A stretch of 64,000 nt of DNA. Source: an uncultured Verrucomicrobiae bacterium. GTDB lineage: Bacteria; Verrucomicrobiota; Verrucomicrobiia; Limisphaerales; J093. Shown here in pieces: positions 46,734-56,215 of this stretch; within the stretch, counting starts at the first letter, position 1, and each line of letters starts with the position of its first letter. The stretch is taken from contig CALFAV010000020.1 in NCBI GenBank assembly GCA_937946835.1, forward strand, positions 1-64,000. The letters run 5' to 3'. Both the position numbers and the translations under genes were made by a program. The notes under the pieces are model-generated. The model did not search any database, was not told the origin of the DNA, and worked only from the letters and a program-made list of their open reading frames with translations.

Positions 46734-48194
46734 ATGGACAAGCTGCTGCTCATAGATGACGAGCGGGACATGCACTACTCGTTCCGGCGCATTTTTGACT
46801 CGCCGGACCTGGAGCTGATCCCCGCCGCCAGTGGGGAGGAGGGCTTGCGCCTCATTGCCGAGCGCCGGCCCGACCTGGTGCTGCTGGACATTCGCCTGGG
46901 GGGCATCAACGGTTTGGAAACCCTCCGCCGCATCCGACACCTGGACGCCCGCCTGCCGGTCATCCTCATGACGGCGTACGGCACCACCCAGACGGCCATC
47001 GAGGCCATGAAACTGGGGGCCTACGATTACCTGCTCAAGCCCTTCGACGTGCCGCGGCTCAAGCACATCGTGGGCGAGGCGCTCCGGGCCGCGCGCGCCA
47101 TGCGCCAGATAGTGTCCTACCAGCCGCTGCTCGAGCAGGAGGATTACGAACTGGGCATCATCGGACGCAGCCCGGCCATGCAGGAGGTTTTCAAGTTGAT
47201 CGGCCAACTGGCGGCTTCCGACGCCACGGCGCTGATCACGGGGGAAAGCGGCACGGGCAAGGAACTGGTGGCCCGCGCCATTTATCACCACAGCCGCCGC
47301 AGCCGCCAACCGTTCCTGGCCGTCAACTGCGCGGCCATCCCGGAGCAACTGCTCGAGAGCGAACTTTTCGGTCATGAAAAGGGCGCCTTCACCGGCGCCA
47401 CTCACCAGCGCATCGGCCGCTTCGAGCAATGCCACGGCGGCACCATTTTCTTGGACGAGATCGGCGACATGAGCCCGGCCACGCAGACCAAGATTCTGCG
47501 GGTCCTGCAGGAGGGCACCTTCGAGCGTGTGGGCGGCAACGCCACAGTGCGGGTGGACGTGCGGGTGATCGCCGCCACCAACCAGGACCTCGAGCGTGCC
47601 GTGGCCGAGAAACGCTTCCGCGAGGACCTGTTCTACCGCCTTAACGTCGTGCGCGTGCGCCTGCCGCCGCTGCGGGAGCGGCCGGGCGACATCCCCCTGC
47701 TGGCGGACTACTTCCTGCGTCGCGGCGCACAAAAGTTCGGTCGCCCCCCCGGGCTGCTCTCCGCCGAGGCGTTGGCCCTGCTCGAACGCCACTCCTGGCC
47801 CGGCAACGTGCGCGAACTTGAGAACGCCCTTCAGCACGCCCTGGTTGTCGCCAAGGGCGAAACCATCTTGCCGGCCGACCTGCCGGCCAGCGTGCGGGCG
47901 CCTCTGCCAGCGGCTGCCCCGGAGCAGACCGAGGTTTCGCCGCCCGCGATTTCCCGCGCTTCCGCCGGAGACGACTCGGAAGTGACCGACCTGGCGACCC
48001 GCCTTTTCGCCTGGGCCAGGAGCCACCCGCAACGCAAGGTGATCGAAGCCGTCGAGCGCGCTTTGGTTGTCCAGGCATTGAAAGAAACCCGCGGCAACCA
48101 GGTCCGAGCCGCGCAATTGCTGGGCATGACCCGCGCCACGCTCCGCAAGCGGATCGAACGTTTCGGCATCCGCCGGGAATTCGACGTGCGCTGA
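46734..48194 (+). CDS. NtrC-family sigma54-dependent response regulator
   Basis: REC domain, GESGTGKELVARAIYHHS, HEKGAFTGA, C-terminal HTH. Confidence 0.92.
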   Translation: MDKLLLIDDERDMHYSFRRIFDSPDLELIPAASGEEGLRLIAERRPDLVLLDIRLGGINGLETLRRIRHLDARLPVILMTAYGTTQTAIEAMKLGAYDYLLKPFDVPRLKHIVGEALRAARAMRQIVSYQPLLEQEDYELGIIGRSPAMQEVFKLIGQLAASDATALITGESGTGKELVARAIYHHSRRSRQPFLAVNCAAIPEQLLESELFGHEKGAFTGATHQRIGRFEQCHGGTIFLDEIGDMSPATQTKILRVLQEGTFERVGGNATVRVDVRVIAATNQDLERAVAEKRFREDLFYRLNVVRVRLPPLRERPGDIPLLADYFLRRGAQKFGRPPGLLSAEALALLERHSWPGNVRELENALQHALVVAKGETILPADLPASVRAPLPAAAPEQTEVSPPAISRASAGDDSEVTDLATRLFAWARSHPQRKVIEAVERALVVQALKETRGNQVRAAQLLGMTRATLRKRIERFGIRREFDVR

Positions 48195-48793
48195 ACGCCT
48201 GCGGCGGAGTGCCCGGCGCGGCGCCACCCGGCCGGCTTCGTCGGGTCTTCCCGCGGCCGCCCCTTGGAGCATCCGACGCGCTCTGACCGCCTCCCCGGCG
48301 GCCGTGTCACGCTGCCTTTAGCCGGTATTTTCCGAGAGGGTTTCCAACCCCGGTTCACGGGGTTATTTGACAACAGGCGGAACAGCCCGTCCAAATCTTG
48401 GCCGGGTCTGCGATTAGCAAATCCCAAATCCATCGGCGGCAACCCCGATTCGTTCGCGTCCCAGGTTGCTGTCGAAAACGGCGTGGGCGGGCGGCGATTG
48501 CGAATGAAATTCACGGCACAACCCTTTGGTCCACAAAAGGATGTTCCAACGAACGGTACGGCTCCAAATGGCGGGAGAGCTCGACTGTCCCGTCGCGTCA
48601 GCCCCACCTGCGTCGCGGCTTTGAAATCCCACCTCGGGCAGGCATACCGGTTGCTTGAGGAGCGGGCGTTACTTTGCGCCCAAGGGCTGCTGCCGGCACG
48701 GGGGCCGGTGGCTGGGCGCGTGGAGTAACCAAGTCGGCTGAGTTTGCCGGCGCCATGCCGGCGGGGAACAGGGTTGCCGTGCTTGAAGGGTCG

Positions 48794-48832
48794 GTCTGCC
48801 GCCCGCTCCAACGGGCGGCAGACTTTTTTAGG
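48794..48832 (+). terminator. Strong intrinsic terminator in a long intergenic region
   Basis: GTCTGCCGCCCG-CTCCAA-CGGGCGGCAGAC followed by TTTTTTT. Confidence 0.8.
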
Positions 48833-49084
48833 GCTTCGGCCCCGCGTGCTCGCTGGCGAGTCCCCGAAAGCTTTCCCCTTTCAGGGCAGAACCCATTTTT
48901 GCCGCCGGCATCTCATCGCGGGGCCGGTGCCGAGCGGCAAGCACCGGTCCGGGGCATGACCTCATTCGTCACTTGACGCCTCGGTCCTGTTCCCGGCCGG
49001 CTTTCCCCGCAGCGCCCTTGCCGCGCGCCGGAGCGAGCGATTCTCGATTTGAAGCCCCCCGCGCCTCCGGGTCTAATCCCGCCG

Positions 49085-50368
49085 ATGACCATCGCCGCGA
49101 TCGCCGCCTGGCAAATCTTCGACTCGCGCGGCCACCCGACCGTCGAGGCCGAGGTCACGCTGACCAACGGTGCCCGGGGCCGCGGCGTGGCGCCCTCCGG
49201 CGCATCCACCGGGCAATTCGAGGCCCTCGAGTTGCGCGACGGCGCCCCGCATCGTTTCCGGGGCCGCTCGGTCTTCCGCGCCATTGCCCACATCGAGGGG
49301 GAAATCGCCCGGGCCTTGCGGGGCCGCGACGCCGCGGATCAGGCGGCGATTGACCGGACCCTGATCGAACTGGACGGCACGCCGAACAAAAGCCGCCTTG
49401 GGGCCAACGCCCTGCTGCCGGTTTCGATGGCCGTGGCCCGCGCCGCCGCGGCCGCCCGCGGGGTGCCGCTGCACGTCCACCTGGGCGGTGGCGAGGGAAC
49501 GCTCCTGCCCGTGCCCGAGATTCAAATCATCGGCGGCGGCGCGCACGCGCACTGGCGCACCGACGTGCAGGACTACCTGCTCATCGCGGTCGGCGCCCGC
49601 AGCTACGCCGAAACGCTTGAGATCACGCACAACGTCTTTCACACCGCCGGCGACCTGCTCCGCGCGCGCGGCGGCAGCGCTGGCGTGGCCGACGAGGGCG
49701 GTTACTGGCCGGACTTTGACGACAACGAAGCGCCGCTGGCCCTGTTGGTGGAGGCCATCGAACGCGCCGGCTACACCCCCGGCCGCGAGGCCGCCCTGGC
49801 CCTGGACGTGGCCGCCAGCGAATGGTTCGACGCGGCGACGGGCCGGTACCGCCTTCGGCTGGAGCAACGCACACTGACCTCGGATGAACTGGTTGCCCGC
49901 CTGGCCGACTGGTGCGCCCGTTACCCGATCGTTTCGATCGAGGACCCCCTGGCCGACACGGATTGGGACGGTTGGCGAAAAATCACCGCCGCGCTCGGCG
50001 GCCGCGTGCAACTGGTCGGCGACGACCTCTTCACCACCCGGGTCGAGCGCATCTGGTTCGGCCACCAACAGGGTGCAGCCAACGCCGTGCTGATCAAACC
50101 CAATCAGGTCGGCACCGTCACCGAAACGATCGAGGCCATCCGTTTCACCCGGCAGTTGGGCTGGCAGCCGATTGTCTCGGCCCGCTCGGGAGAAACCGAG
50201 GACACCTTCATCGCCCACCTGGCCGTGGCCACCAACGCCGGCCAGCTCAAGGTCGGCGCATTCGCCCGCGGCGAACGCACCGCCAAGTGGAACGAGGTGC
50301 TGCGCATCGCGCGGGAGCTGGGCGCGCGCGCGCGCTTCAGCGGCTTTCAACCGCCCCGCGCTGTTTGA
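49085..50368 (+). CDS. Divergent enolase-superfamily protein (enolase paralogue candidate)
   Basis: FDSRGHPTVEAEV, PSGASTGQFEALELRDG, SIEDPLADTDWDGW, LIKPNQVGTVTET; altered VQDYLL and SARSGETED motifs. Confidence 0.82.
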   Translation: MTIAAIAAWQIFDSRGHPTVEAEVTLTNGARGRGVAPSGASTGQFEALELRDGAPHRFRGRSVFRAIAHIEGEIARALRGRDAADQAAIDRTLIELDGTPNKSRLGANALLPVSMAVARAAAAARGVPLHVHLGGGEGTLLPVPEIQIIGGGAHAHWRTDVQDYLLIAVGARSYAETLEITHNVFHTAGDLLRARGGSAGVADEGGYWPDFDDNEAPLALLVEAIERAGYTPGREAALALDVAASEWFDAATGRYRLRLEQRTLTSDELVARLADWCARYPIVSIEDPLADTDWDGWRKITAALGGRVQLVGDDLFTTRVERIWFGHQQGAANAVLIKPNQVGTVTETIEAIRFTRQLGWQPIVSARSGETEDTFIAHLAVATNAGQLKVGAFARGERTAKWNEVLRIARELGARARFSGFQPPRAV

Positions 50369-50392
50369 GCCGCCAGGCGTCGGCCCGTTCTG

Positions 50393-50857
50393 GTGTTGTT
50401 GTTCGCCGCCGTGGCGGTCCCCGACTTGACACGCGGCGGGTCGGTCCCGGCTGGGATCCCTGCGGCCCCCAACCTGCGCCTGGCCTCGTTGCCCCCGCGG
50501 CGGGGAGACGCCCGCGTCGGCTTTACCCTGCTGGTCCCGGCGCAGACCGGCGTCACCTTCACCAATCTCCTCCACGGCGACCTCTCCCTGACCAACGCCG
50601 TGGCCCACAACGGCTCGGGCGTGGCCATCGGCAACGTGGACGGCGACGGTGACCTGGACCTGTTCGCGGGTGGGCGATTTATTCCGGGTCGTTACCCCGA
50701 ACCGGCGCCCTCCGCGTTGTGGTTGGCCGGGCCGGAGGGTTGGCAGCTCAGCGAGTCGGGCAACGGACCACTGCGCGAACCGGGGGTGCCCTCAAACTGC
50801 ATTTACTTTGTCGGCCTTCGCGTGGCGCTGGGACCGGTGTTATCCAAAGGACGCTGA
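50393..50857 (+). pseudogene. Remnant of FG-GAP/VCBS-type (CRTAC1-like) protein
   Basis: NGSGVAIGNVDGDGDLDLFAGGRFIPGRYPEPAPSALW then abrupt end. Confidence 0.55.
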
Positions 50858-51000
50858 GTCTGCCGCCGGACGGAACGAGGCAGCGCGCGCGGGCAGATCT
50901 TTTTTCCCGTGCCGCCAGAAAACACGGCATCGTACGACACGGCGGCGACCCGCTTGCTTGCGGTAGCTGCCGGCCTCTGGCCCGGCGGGAGCTGGTGTAG

Positions 51001-51226
51001 CGCAGATTGCCAATCTGCCGTATCGCCGGCTGGCAGCCGGCGGCGCGTGGTGCAGGCTCCCTCCACACCCGGGCCGCGACGCAGCGCGGCCCTACCCGAG
51101 GAAGCGCCAGCGAGCGGGCGCACTCCACAGGCTGGCGCCCCGGAGCGGCGTCCCTGCCCACGCCGGGCGTTGGGGAGAGCGGACCCTCCCCGGTCACGAA
51201 AGTAGCGGCGGGCGTCCCGCCTGCCG
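51001..51226. repeat. Mosaic of short palindromic repeats (modules A-D)
   Basis: GCAGATTG-c-CAATCTGC (51002-51018), CGCCGGCT-ggc-AGCCGGCG (51024-51042), GGGCCGCG-acgcag-CGCGGCCC (51071-51092), gtagcggcgggcgtcccgcctgcc (51202-51225). Confidence 0.7.
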
Positions 51227-51229
51227 TAA

Positions 51230-51748
51230 AGCCAGGCCACCCGGCCGGCTGGCTGACGCTGGGCGTCAACAGCGACGACGGATTCCAGATGCAGGCCGGC
51301 TACATCAACGTGCCGGCCGTGGGCGTGCTGCTGGGCGAGTTCGACGGCGGCCGCGAGGCCAGCGACACCGCTTTTCGCGTGTTCGTTCAGGACGCCGGCA
51401 TCTACCCCCTGCGCGTCATCTGGCAGGAGGGGCGCCGGCGGGGCGAACATCGAACTGTTCAGCGTGAAGGCCGACGGCACCAAGGTGCTGCTCAACGACA
51501 CCGACAACGGCGGCCTGCGCACCTACCGTAGTGGCGGGGCGCCGAACAAACCCACCGAGCCGCTCCGGTTCACCGGCATTCAGAAGAACGCCAACGGCAC
51601 CCTCACGGTGCACTGGACCGGCGGCGGCACGCGGCAAAGCGCCCCGGCCGTCACCGGCCCGAGGCAAGACGTGACCGGCGCCGCGTCACCGTACACGCTG
51701 ACACCACTCGCCGCCGAAGCGCAGCGCTTCCTGCGCCTGCGTCAGTAA
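51230..51748 (+). pseudogene. Frameshifted C-terminal remnant of a large surface-type protein
   Basis: GWLTLGVNSDDGFQMQAGYINV...YPLRVIWQEG continues as GANIELFSVKADGTKVLLNDTDNGG only after a frame change near 51427-51440. Confidence 0.7.
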
Positions 51749-51781
51749 CCCCGGGACCGCGCCTCGGTCAGGGTCTCGAGG

Positions 51782-51809
51782 GGGCCGGGTACCCGCCCGG
51801 CCCTTTTTT
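51782..51809 (+). terminator. Intrinsic terminator
   Basis: GGGCCGGG-TACCCG-CCCGGCCC followed by TTTTTT. Confidence 0.82.
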
Positions 51810-51944
51810 GTGCCGGCCGCAGCCGGTTCGTCCGGGCCGGTCGCCCCCACCCGGTCATGGGACCTGCCGGACATCCGGCCTCCCGCCGGTCTGCCCGTTT
51901 CCCGCTTGGCCGGATTTCCGAAGCGGCCCAGACTGACTGTCGCG

Positions 51945-53687
51945 ATGGTGTTGTTGCCGGTCATTGAGCGGGAACTGCGCGTGGCCGCCCGGCGGGGCAA
52001 GACCTACTGGCTCCGCATCGCGGCCGCGTTGGTGGCGGCCGTGGTGTGTGGCTGGGTGGTGTGGTGGGCGGAGACGCCGCAGCCGAACGTCCAGTTGGGG
52101 CGCACGCTCTTCACGTATCTGAGCGTGCTGGCGTTTGCCTTCGGGCTGCTGGTCGGGCCGTTCATCACGGCCGATTGCCTCAGTGAGGAGAAACGGGACG
52201 GCACGCTGGGGCTGCTGTTTCTGACGGACCTGAGCAGTCTGCACGTGGTGTTGGGCAAATGGATCGCCACGTCGCTGGCCGGGTTGTACGGGCTGCTGGC
52301 CATTTTGCCGGCGCTGGGGCTGCCGCTGCTGTTTGGCGGGGTGACCCCCGGCGAGTACGGCCGCACGGCGCTGGGGGTGACCAACGCCATCTTTTTTTCC
52401 CTGGCCGGCGGGATGTTCGTCTCGGTGCTGAGCCGGGAGCAGACCAAGGCCACGCTGGGCGCGGTGGCGCTGGTGCTGGGGATCACGGGTTTGGTGCCGG
52501 GCTTGTATGTCTTCCTGAGCGCGGTGTTTTGGGGCCGGCCGTTGACGGGCACGCCCCCGCTGGCGCTGCTCAGTCCCGCCTACACCGGGGTGTTGGCCCA
52601 GGATGCCGCGTACCGGGCCGCGCCGCACCTGTTTTGGACTTCCTTCGGCCTGGTGCAGGGGCTGGCCTGGGTTTTTTTGGTGGGTACGGCGTTGCTGGTG
52701 CCGCGGGTCTGGCGGGAGGACCCGGGCGAAAAACCGGTGGCGCGTCGCTGGTTGTACCGGCTGGGGTACACGCGCGGTTGGCGTCGGGCTTTTCAGCGGC
52801 GGCTGGAGCGCAATCCGGTGTTGGCCGTGGCGGCCCGCCGCCGCTGGCCGCACTGGGTGTTTTGGACGCTGGTGGGGTTGGTGGCGGTGAACGTGTACTG
52901 GATTGCGATCGGCTCGCGCCGGGTGCCGGGGGCCTCCCAGTTTCACTCGAACTTCGCCCACGCGCTGATCTTCACCAACCGGGTCTGGATCACGGTGATG
53001 GCGTGCCACTTTTTCCTCGAGGCCCGGCGGACCGGGGCGCTGGAATTGTTGCTCACCACGCCGCTGCCGGTGCGCACCCTGTTGCGCGGGCATTGGCGGG
53101 CGCTGGTGGGGTACTTTGCCGGACCGATCCTCGTCATTGGCCTGTTGCACGTGGGCTATGTGTGGGGCAACTGGATGCAGGTCAGCGGCCGCCCGGGGGT
53201 GATGGCGGGGGCGTCGCTGCTGCCCTTTTACGTGGCCGCCGCCGCGAGCAGCTACGTGAACTTCCTGACCGACGTGCTGGCGTTGTGCGCGGTGGGCGGC
53301 TGGCTGAGCCTGTCGCTGCGCAAGCCCGCCCTGGCCCTGCTGCTGACCTTCGGCCTGGTCATTCTGCTGCCCTGGGTGGTGGGCTACTACCTGCCGGCCG
53401 GCGCCACGCTGGGCGGCGGGCGCTTCACCCGGTGGTTGCTGAGTCTGCCCTGGGTCCAACAGCTTGTGCCCGGCGGGTTGCTGGGATTCTCGCTGGACCG
53501 CACCGCGGCCTGGGTGGGGAAAAACCTGGTGTTCATCCTCTGGGCGTTGCCGCGGCTGCGCCGACATTTTCGGGCCGCCGCCGCCCTGCCCGGATACTGG
53601 CGCAGTGAGGGCAAGGCCGGGCGACCCCCGGCAACCCTTGGCCCGGTGGTGGCCCCGGCGGTGGGCCCCTCACCGGCCGGGGGCTGA
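51945..53687 (+). CDS. ABC-2 type transporter permease
   Basis: Multi-TM; TADCLSEEKRDGTLGLLFLTDLS motif. Confidence 0.78.
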   Translation: MVLLPVIERELRVAARRGKTYWLRIAAALVAAVVCGWVVWWAETPQPNVQLGRTLFTYLSVLAFAFGLLVGPFITADCLSEEKRDGTLGLLFLTDLSSLHVVLGKWIATSLAGLYGLLAILPALGLPLLFGGVTPGEYGRTALGVTNAIFFSLAGGMFVSVLSREQTKATLGAVALVLGITGLVPGLYVFLSAVFWGRPLTGTPPLALLSPAYTGVLAQDAAYRAAPHLFWTSFGLVQGLAWVFLVGTALLVPRVWREDPGEKPVARRWLYRLGYTRGWRRAFQRRLERNPVLAVAARRRWPHWVFWTLVGLVAVNVYWIAIGSRRVPGASQFHSNFAHALIFTNRVWITVMACHFFLEARRTGALELLLTTPLPVRTLLRGHWRALVGYFAGPILVIGLLHVGYVWGNWMQVSGRPGVMAGASLLPFYVAAAASSYVNFLTDVLALCAVGGWLSLSLRKPALALLLTFGLVILLPWVVGYYLPAGATLGGGRFTRWLLSLPWVQQLVPGGLLGFSLDRTAAWVGKNLVFILWALPRLRRHFRAAAALPGYWRSEGKAGRPPATLGPVVAPAVGPSPAGG

Positions 53688-53746
53688 GGCGGCGGGGCCA
53701 CCCGGCTTCGGGCGAGCACCGGCGGTCTTTCCCCCGCCCGGTGCGC

Positions 53747-54619
53747 TCAGGAACTGGCGCTGGTGTAGCGCCGAACGGAAAGACGCCAGACCAGGCCGGA
53801 GATTCCAAGGACGGCGCCGGCCAGGGAGAGCAGCAGCAGCATTTCCCACGGCGAGGAGAGTTTTTCGGCCAGCAGCTTGGCGGGCACGTTTGCCACCAGG
53901 AGCATCGGCAGCACCCAGGTGAACACCACTTTGAACGGGCCGGAAGGAAACGCGGCGTCGGGCACGCGCGCGACGTTGAACAGGTTGTAGTAGCCCCACA
54001 CCAGGCCCTGCGCCTGCACGGTCCAGAAGCTGACCGTGGCGAGCATGAACATGAGCGCGTAATGGATCAGCACGCCCGCGACGCACAACAGGCCAAAGCC
54101 CGCCAGTTGCAGCGCGTCCGGTCGCAGCCCCAGGCGCGCCGCGGCGTAGCCCATGACGACAAGGGCCGAGGCGGCGTTGACAAACGCGCCCCAATCCAGT
54201 TGGCGCAGGGAGATCAGAAAGCGCGGGTTTACCGGCAAGAGGAGAAAAAAGTCCAGCCGGCCTGTGCGCACGTGGTCGGAGAGCTGCACGCAGTTGGTCA
54301 GGAAAACCGCGGTGAAGAGCTGCTGGATGAACTGGCTGGCGCCCACCAGCAGGACCACTTCCCAGCGCGACCAGGTGGCGATGCTCTCGGTGTGTTGGTA
54401 AATCACCGCCACGAAGGCCAGTTGCAGTGCGAACCACAGCAGTTCGACCCCGATCCAGAGCAGGAAGTTGGTCTTGAAGCTCATCTCCCGCACCAGCGAG
54501 TTGCGGCACAACACCGCGTACACGCCCGCGTGGTGCCGGAGCCGATGCCAGACCCCGGCCTTCCGACTCGCGCGGGGGGCGGGGTCGGGATCGGCGGGCG
54601 AAGGCGAAGGGGGGGTCAT
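53747..54619 (-). CDS. ABC-2 family permease (COG3694-like)
   Basis: VRTGRLDFFLLLPVNPRFLISLRQLDWGAFVN; multi-TM; paired with the next gene. Confidence 0.72.
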   Translation of the reverse strand: MTPPSPSPADPDPAPRASRKAGVWHRLRHHAGVYAVLCRNSLVREMSFKTNFLLWIGVELLWFALQLAFVAVIYQHTESIATWSRWEVVLLVGASQFIQQLFTAVFLTNCVQLSDHVRTGRLDFFLLLPVNPRFLISLRQLDWGAFVNAASALVVMGYAAARLGLRPDALQLAGFGLLCVAGVLIHYALMFMLATVSFWTVQAQGLVWGYYNLFNVARVPDAAFPSGPFKVVFTWVLPMLLVANVPAKLLAEKLSSPWEMLLLLSLAGAVLGISGLVWRLSVRRYTSASS

Positions 54620-54626
54620 GCTCGTT

Positions 54627-55433
54627 TCAACCGCCGGCGGCCGAGTAATGTTTGATGCCGCGGACCCAGACCCCGCGGGCCAGGCCGTACACCAGGGCCA
54701 CCCACGCGGCCTGGATGGCCAGCCCCTGCACCAGCGCGGCTCCCTGAATGCGGCCCAGGTAAATCCCCACCGGAAAGTAAAGCTGGTAGGGGAACGGGGT
54801 GAATTGCAGCACCGCCAACAATCCCGGCGGCAGGATGTCCAGCGGGAACAGGTGTCCGCCGGCGATGTATTCAAACGCAAAGAGGATGAAGATGAAGGTC
54901 GAGATTTCCAGTAGCCAGAACGCCAGCAGCGCCATCGTGTACGAGATCAGGAACTGCAACAGGGCGGTCAACACGACCGACACCCCGAACGCGGCCAGGG
55001 CAACTCCATCCGGCGGTGGGGCCAGGTGCCGGTGTTGCCAGACCATAAACACGCCCACCGGGAGCAACGCCGCCGCCGTGTACACCACCCGCCCGGCGGC
55101 AAACAGGCTCAAGCGGTAGGTCAGGTAGTCCATGGGCTTGAGCAGAAACTGGCTGATGCGGCCCTCACGGATGTCAGCCGCGATCTGCCAGTCGTCCTCG
55201 GTCACGCCGGTCAGCGCGTCCACCACCGTCATCACCAGGTAGTAGGCGATCATTCCGGAAAGGGTGTACCCCGCGACCTCCGGCCGCTCCGGGTTGCTGG
55301 CGTAAATGGCCCGCCACAGGTACAGCGTGGCCAGCAACGGCACCAGGCCGAACGTGGCGCGGAACAGGAAATTCGCCCGGTACGCCAGCGCGTTCTGCAC
55401 GCCGATGCGAAACACCTGAAGGTACTTGGTCAT
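54627..55433 (-). CDS. ABC-2 family permease (COG4587-like)
   Basis: MTKYLQVFRIGVQNALAYRANFLFR; IREGRISQFLLKPMDYLTYRLSLFAAGR; multi-TM. Confidence 0.72.
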   Translation of the reverse strand: MTKYLQVFRIGVQNALAYRANFLFRATFGLVPLLATLYLWRAIYASNPERPEVAGYTLSGMIAYYLVMTVVDALTGVTEDDWQIAADIREGRISQFLLKPMDYLTYRLSLFAAGRVVYTAAALLPVGVFMVWQHRHLAPPPDGVALAAFGVSVVLTALLQFLISYTMALLAFWLLEISTFIFILFAFEYIAGGHLFPLDILPPGLLAVLQFTPFPYQLYFPVGIYLGRIQGAALVQGLAIQAAWVALVYGLARGVWVRGIKHYSAAGG

Positions 55434-55568
55434 GGACCGGCCCCGGGGCGGCCCCCGGTCTGCGGCACCCATTGTGGCGCAGGCCGCGTTGACACGCCAG
55501 CGGCGCGCGCCGCCCCGGGCGGGGACCGGCAGCGCAGGTCCGTCGCTTGACGCGCCGAACGAGCTTAC

Positions 55569-55582
55569 CTACCGTCCGGTAG
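55569..55582. promoter_or_regulatory. Candidate TetR operator
   Basis: CTACCG-TC-CGGTAG perfect inverted repeat ending 3 nt before the tetR ATG. Confidence 0.55.
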
Positions 55583-55585
55583 CAC

Positions 55586-56209
55586 ATGAGGGCGGCTCCC
55601 CCCGACACCCGGCAGCGGCTGCTGGCCGCGGCCCTGAAACACTTTGCCCGGCGCGGCTATGCCGCCACGTCGGTGCGGGAGATCGTGGCCGATGCCGGCG
55701 TGGCGAAACCGGTGCTGTACTACCATTTCGGCAGCAAACCCGGACTGTTCAAGGCGCTGGTGGAGTCCGCGCAGACCGAACGGTTGCGGTTGATGCAGGC
55801 CGCCGCCGCGCGCGGAACCGGCGTCGCCGGGCGGCTGGAGGAAATCCTCAACGCGGTCTTCGAGTATTCCCGGCACCACGCGGACCTGATGCGGCTGGCG
55901 TTTGCCACGGCGTTTGCGCCGCGGGACGAAGTGCCCCCGGGGGCGCGCTGCTGGCGCAAGGCCCGACGTAACTTCGAGTTGGTCCGGGACCTGATCGCCG
56001 CGGGGCAGGCGGCGGGGGAACTGCGCCGGGATTGCGACGCCGAGCAACTGGCCTTCGCCTTGTACGGCCAGTTGATCAGCCACGTCATGCTGCATTTGTT
56101 GATGCCCCGGAAACGCCCGGACCGTCGCACCGCGCGGCAGATGGTGCGTCTGTTTTTGGAGGGCGCCGCCGCGCCCGACTCCCCCGCGGGCCGAACCGGA
56201 TCCCCCTGA
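55586..56209 (+). CDS. TetR-family transcriptional regulator
   Basis: AALKHFARRGYAATSVREIVADAGVAKPVLYYHFGSKPGLFKALVE HTH. Confidence 0.9.
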   Translation: MRAAPPDTRQRLLAAALKHFARRGYAATSVREIVADAGVAKPVLYYHFGSKPGLFKALVESAQTERLRLMQAAAARGTGVAGRLEEILNAVFEYSRHHADLMRLAFATAFAPRDEVPPGARCWRKARRNFELVRDLIAAGQAAGELRRDCDAEQLAFALYGQLISHVMLHLLMPRKRPDRRTARQMVRLFLEGAAAPDSPAGRTGSP

Positions 56210-56215
56210 ACAGCG

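Noticed and set aside
44160-48272. 1370-aa minus-strand ORF
   Set aside because: Overlaps the FAH-family, proS and NtrC-type genes in antisense; shadow ORF.
48264-48728. 154-aa ORF in the intergenic region
   Set aside because: No domain or ribosome-binding context; composition looks like non-coding sequence. Kept only as a region-level finding.
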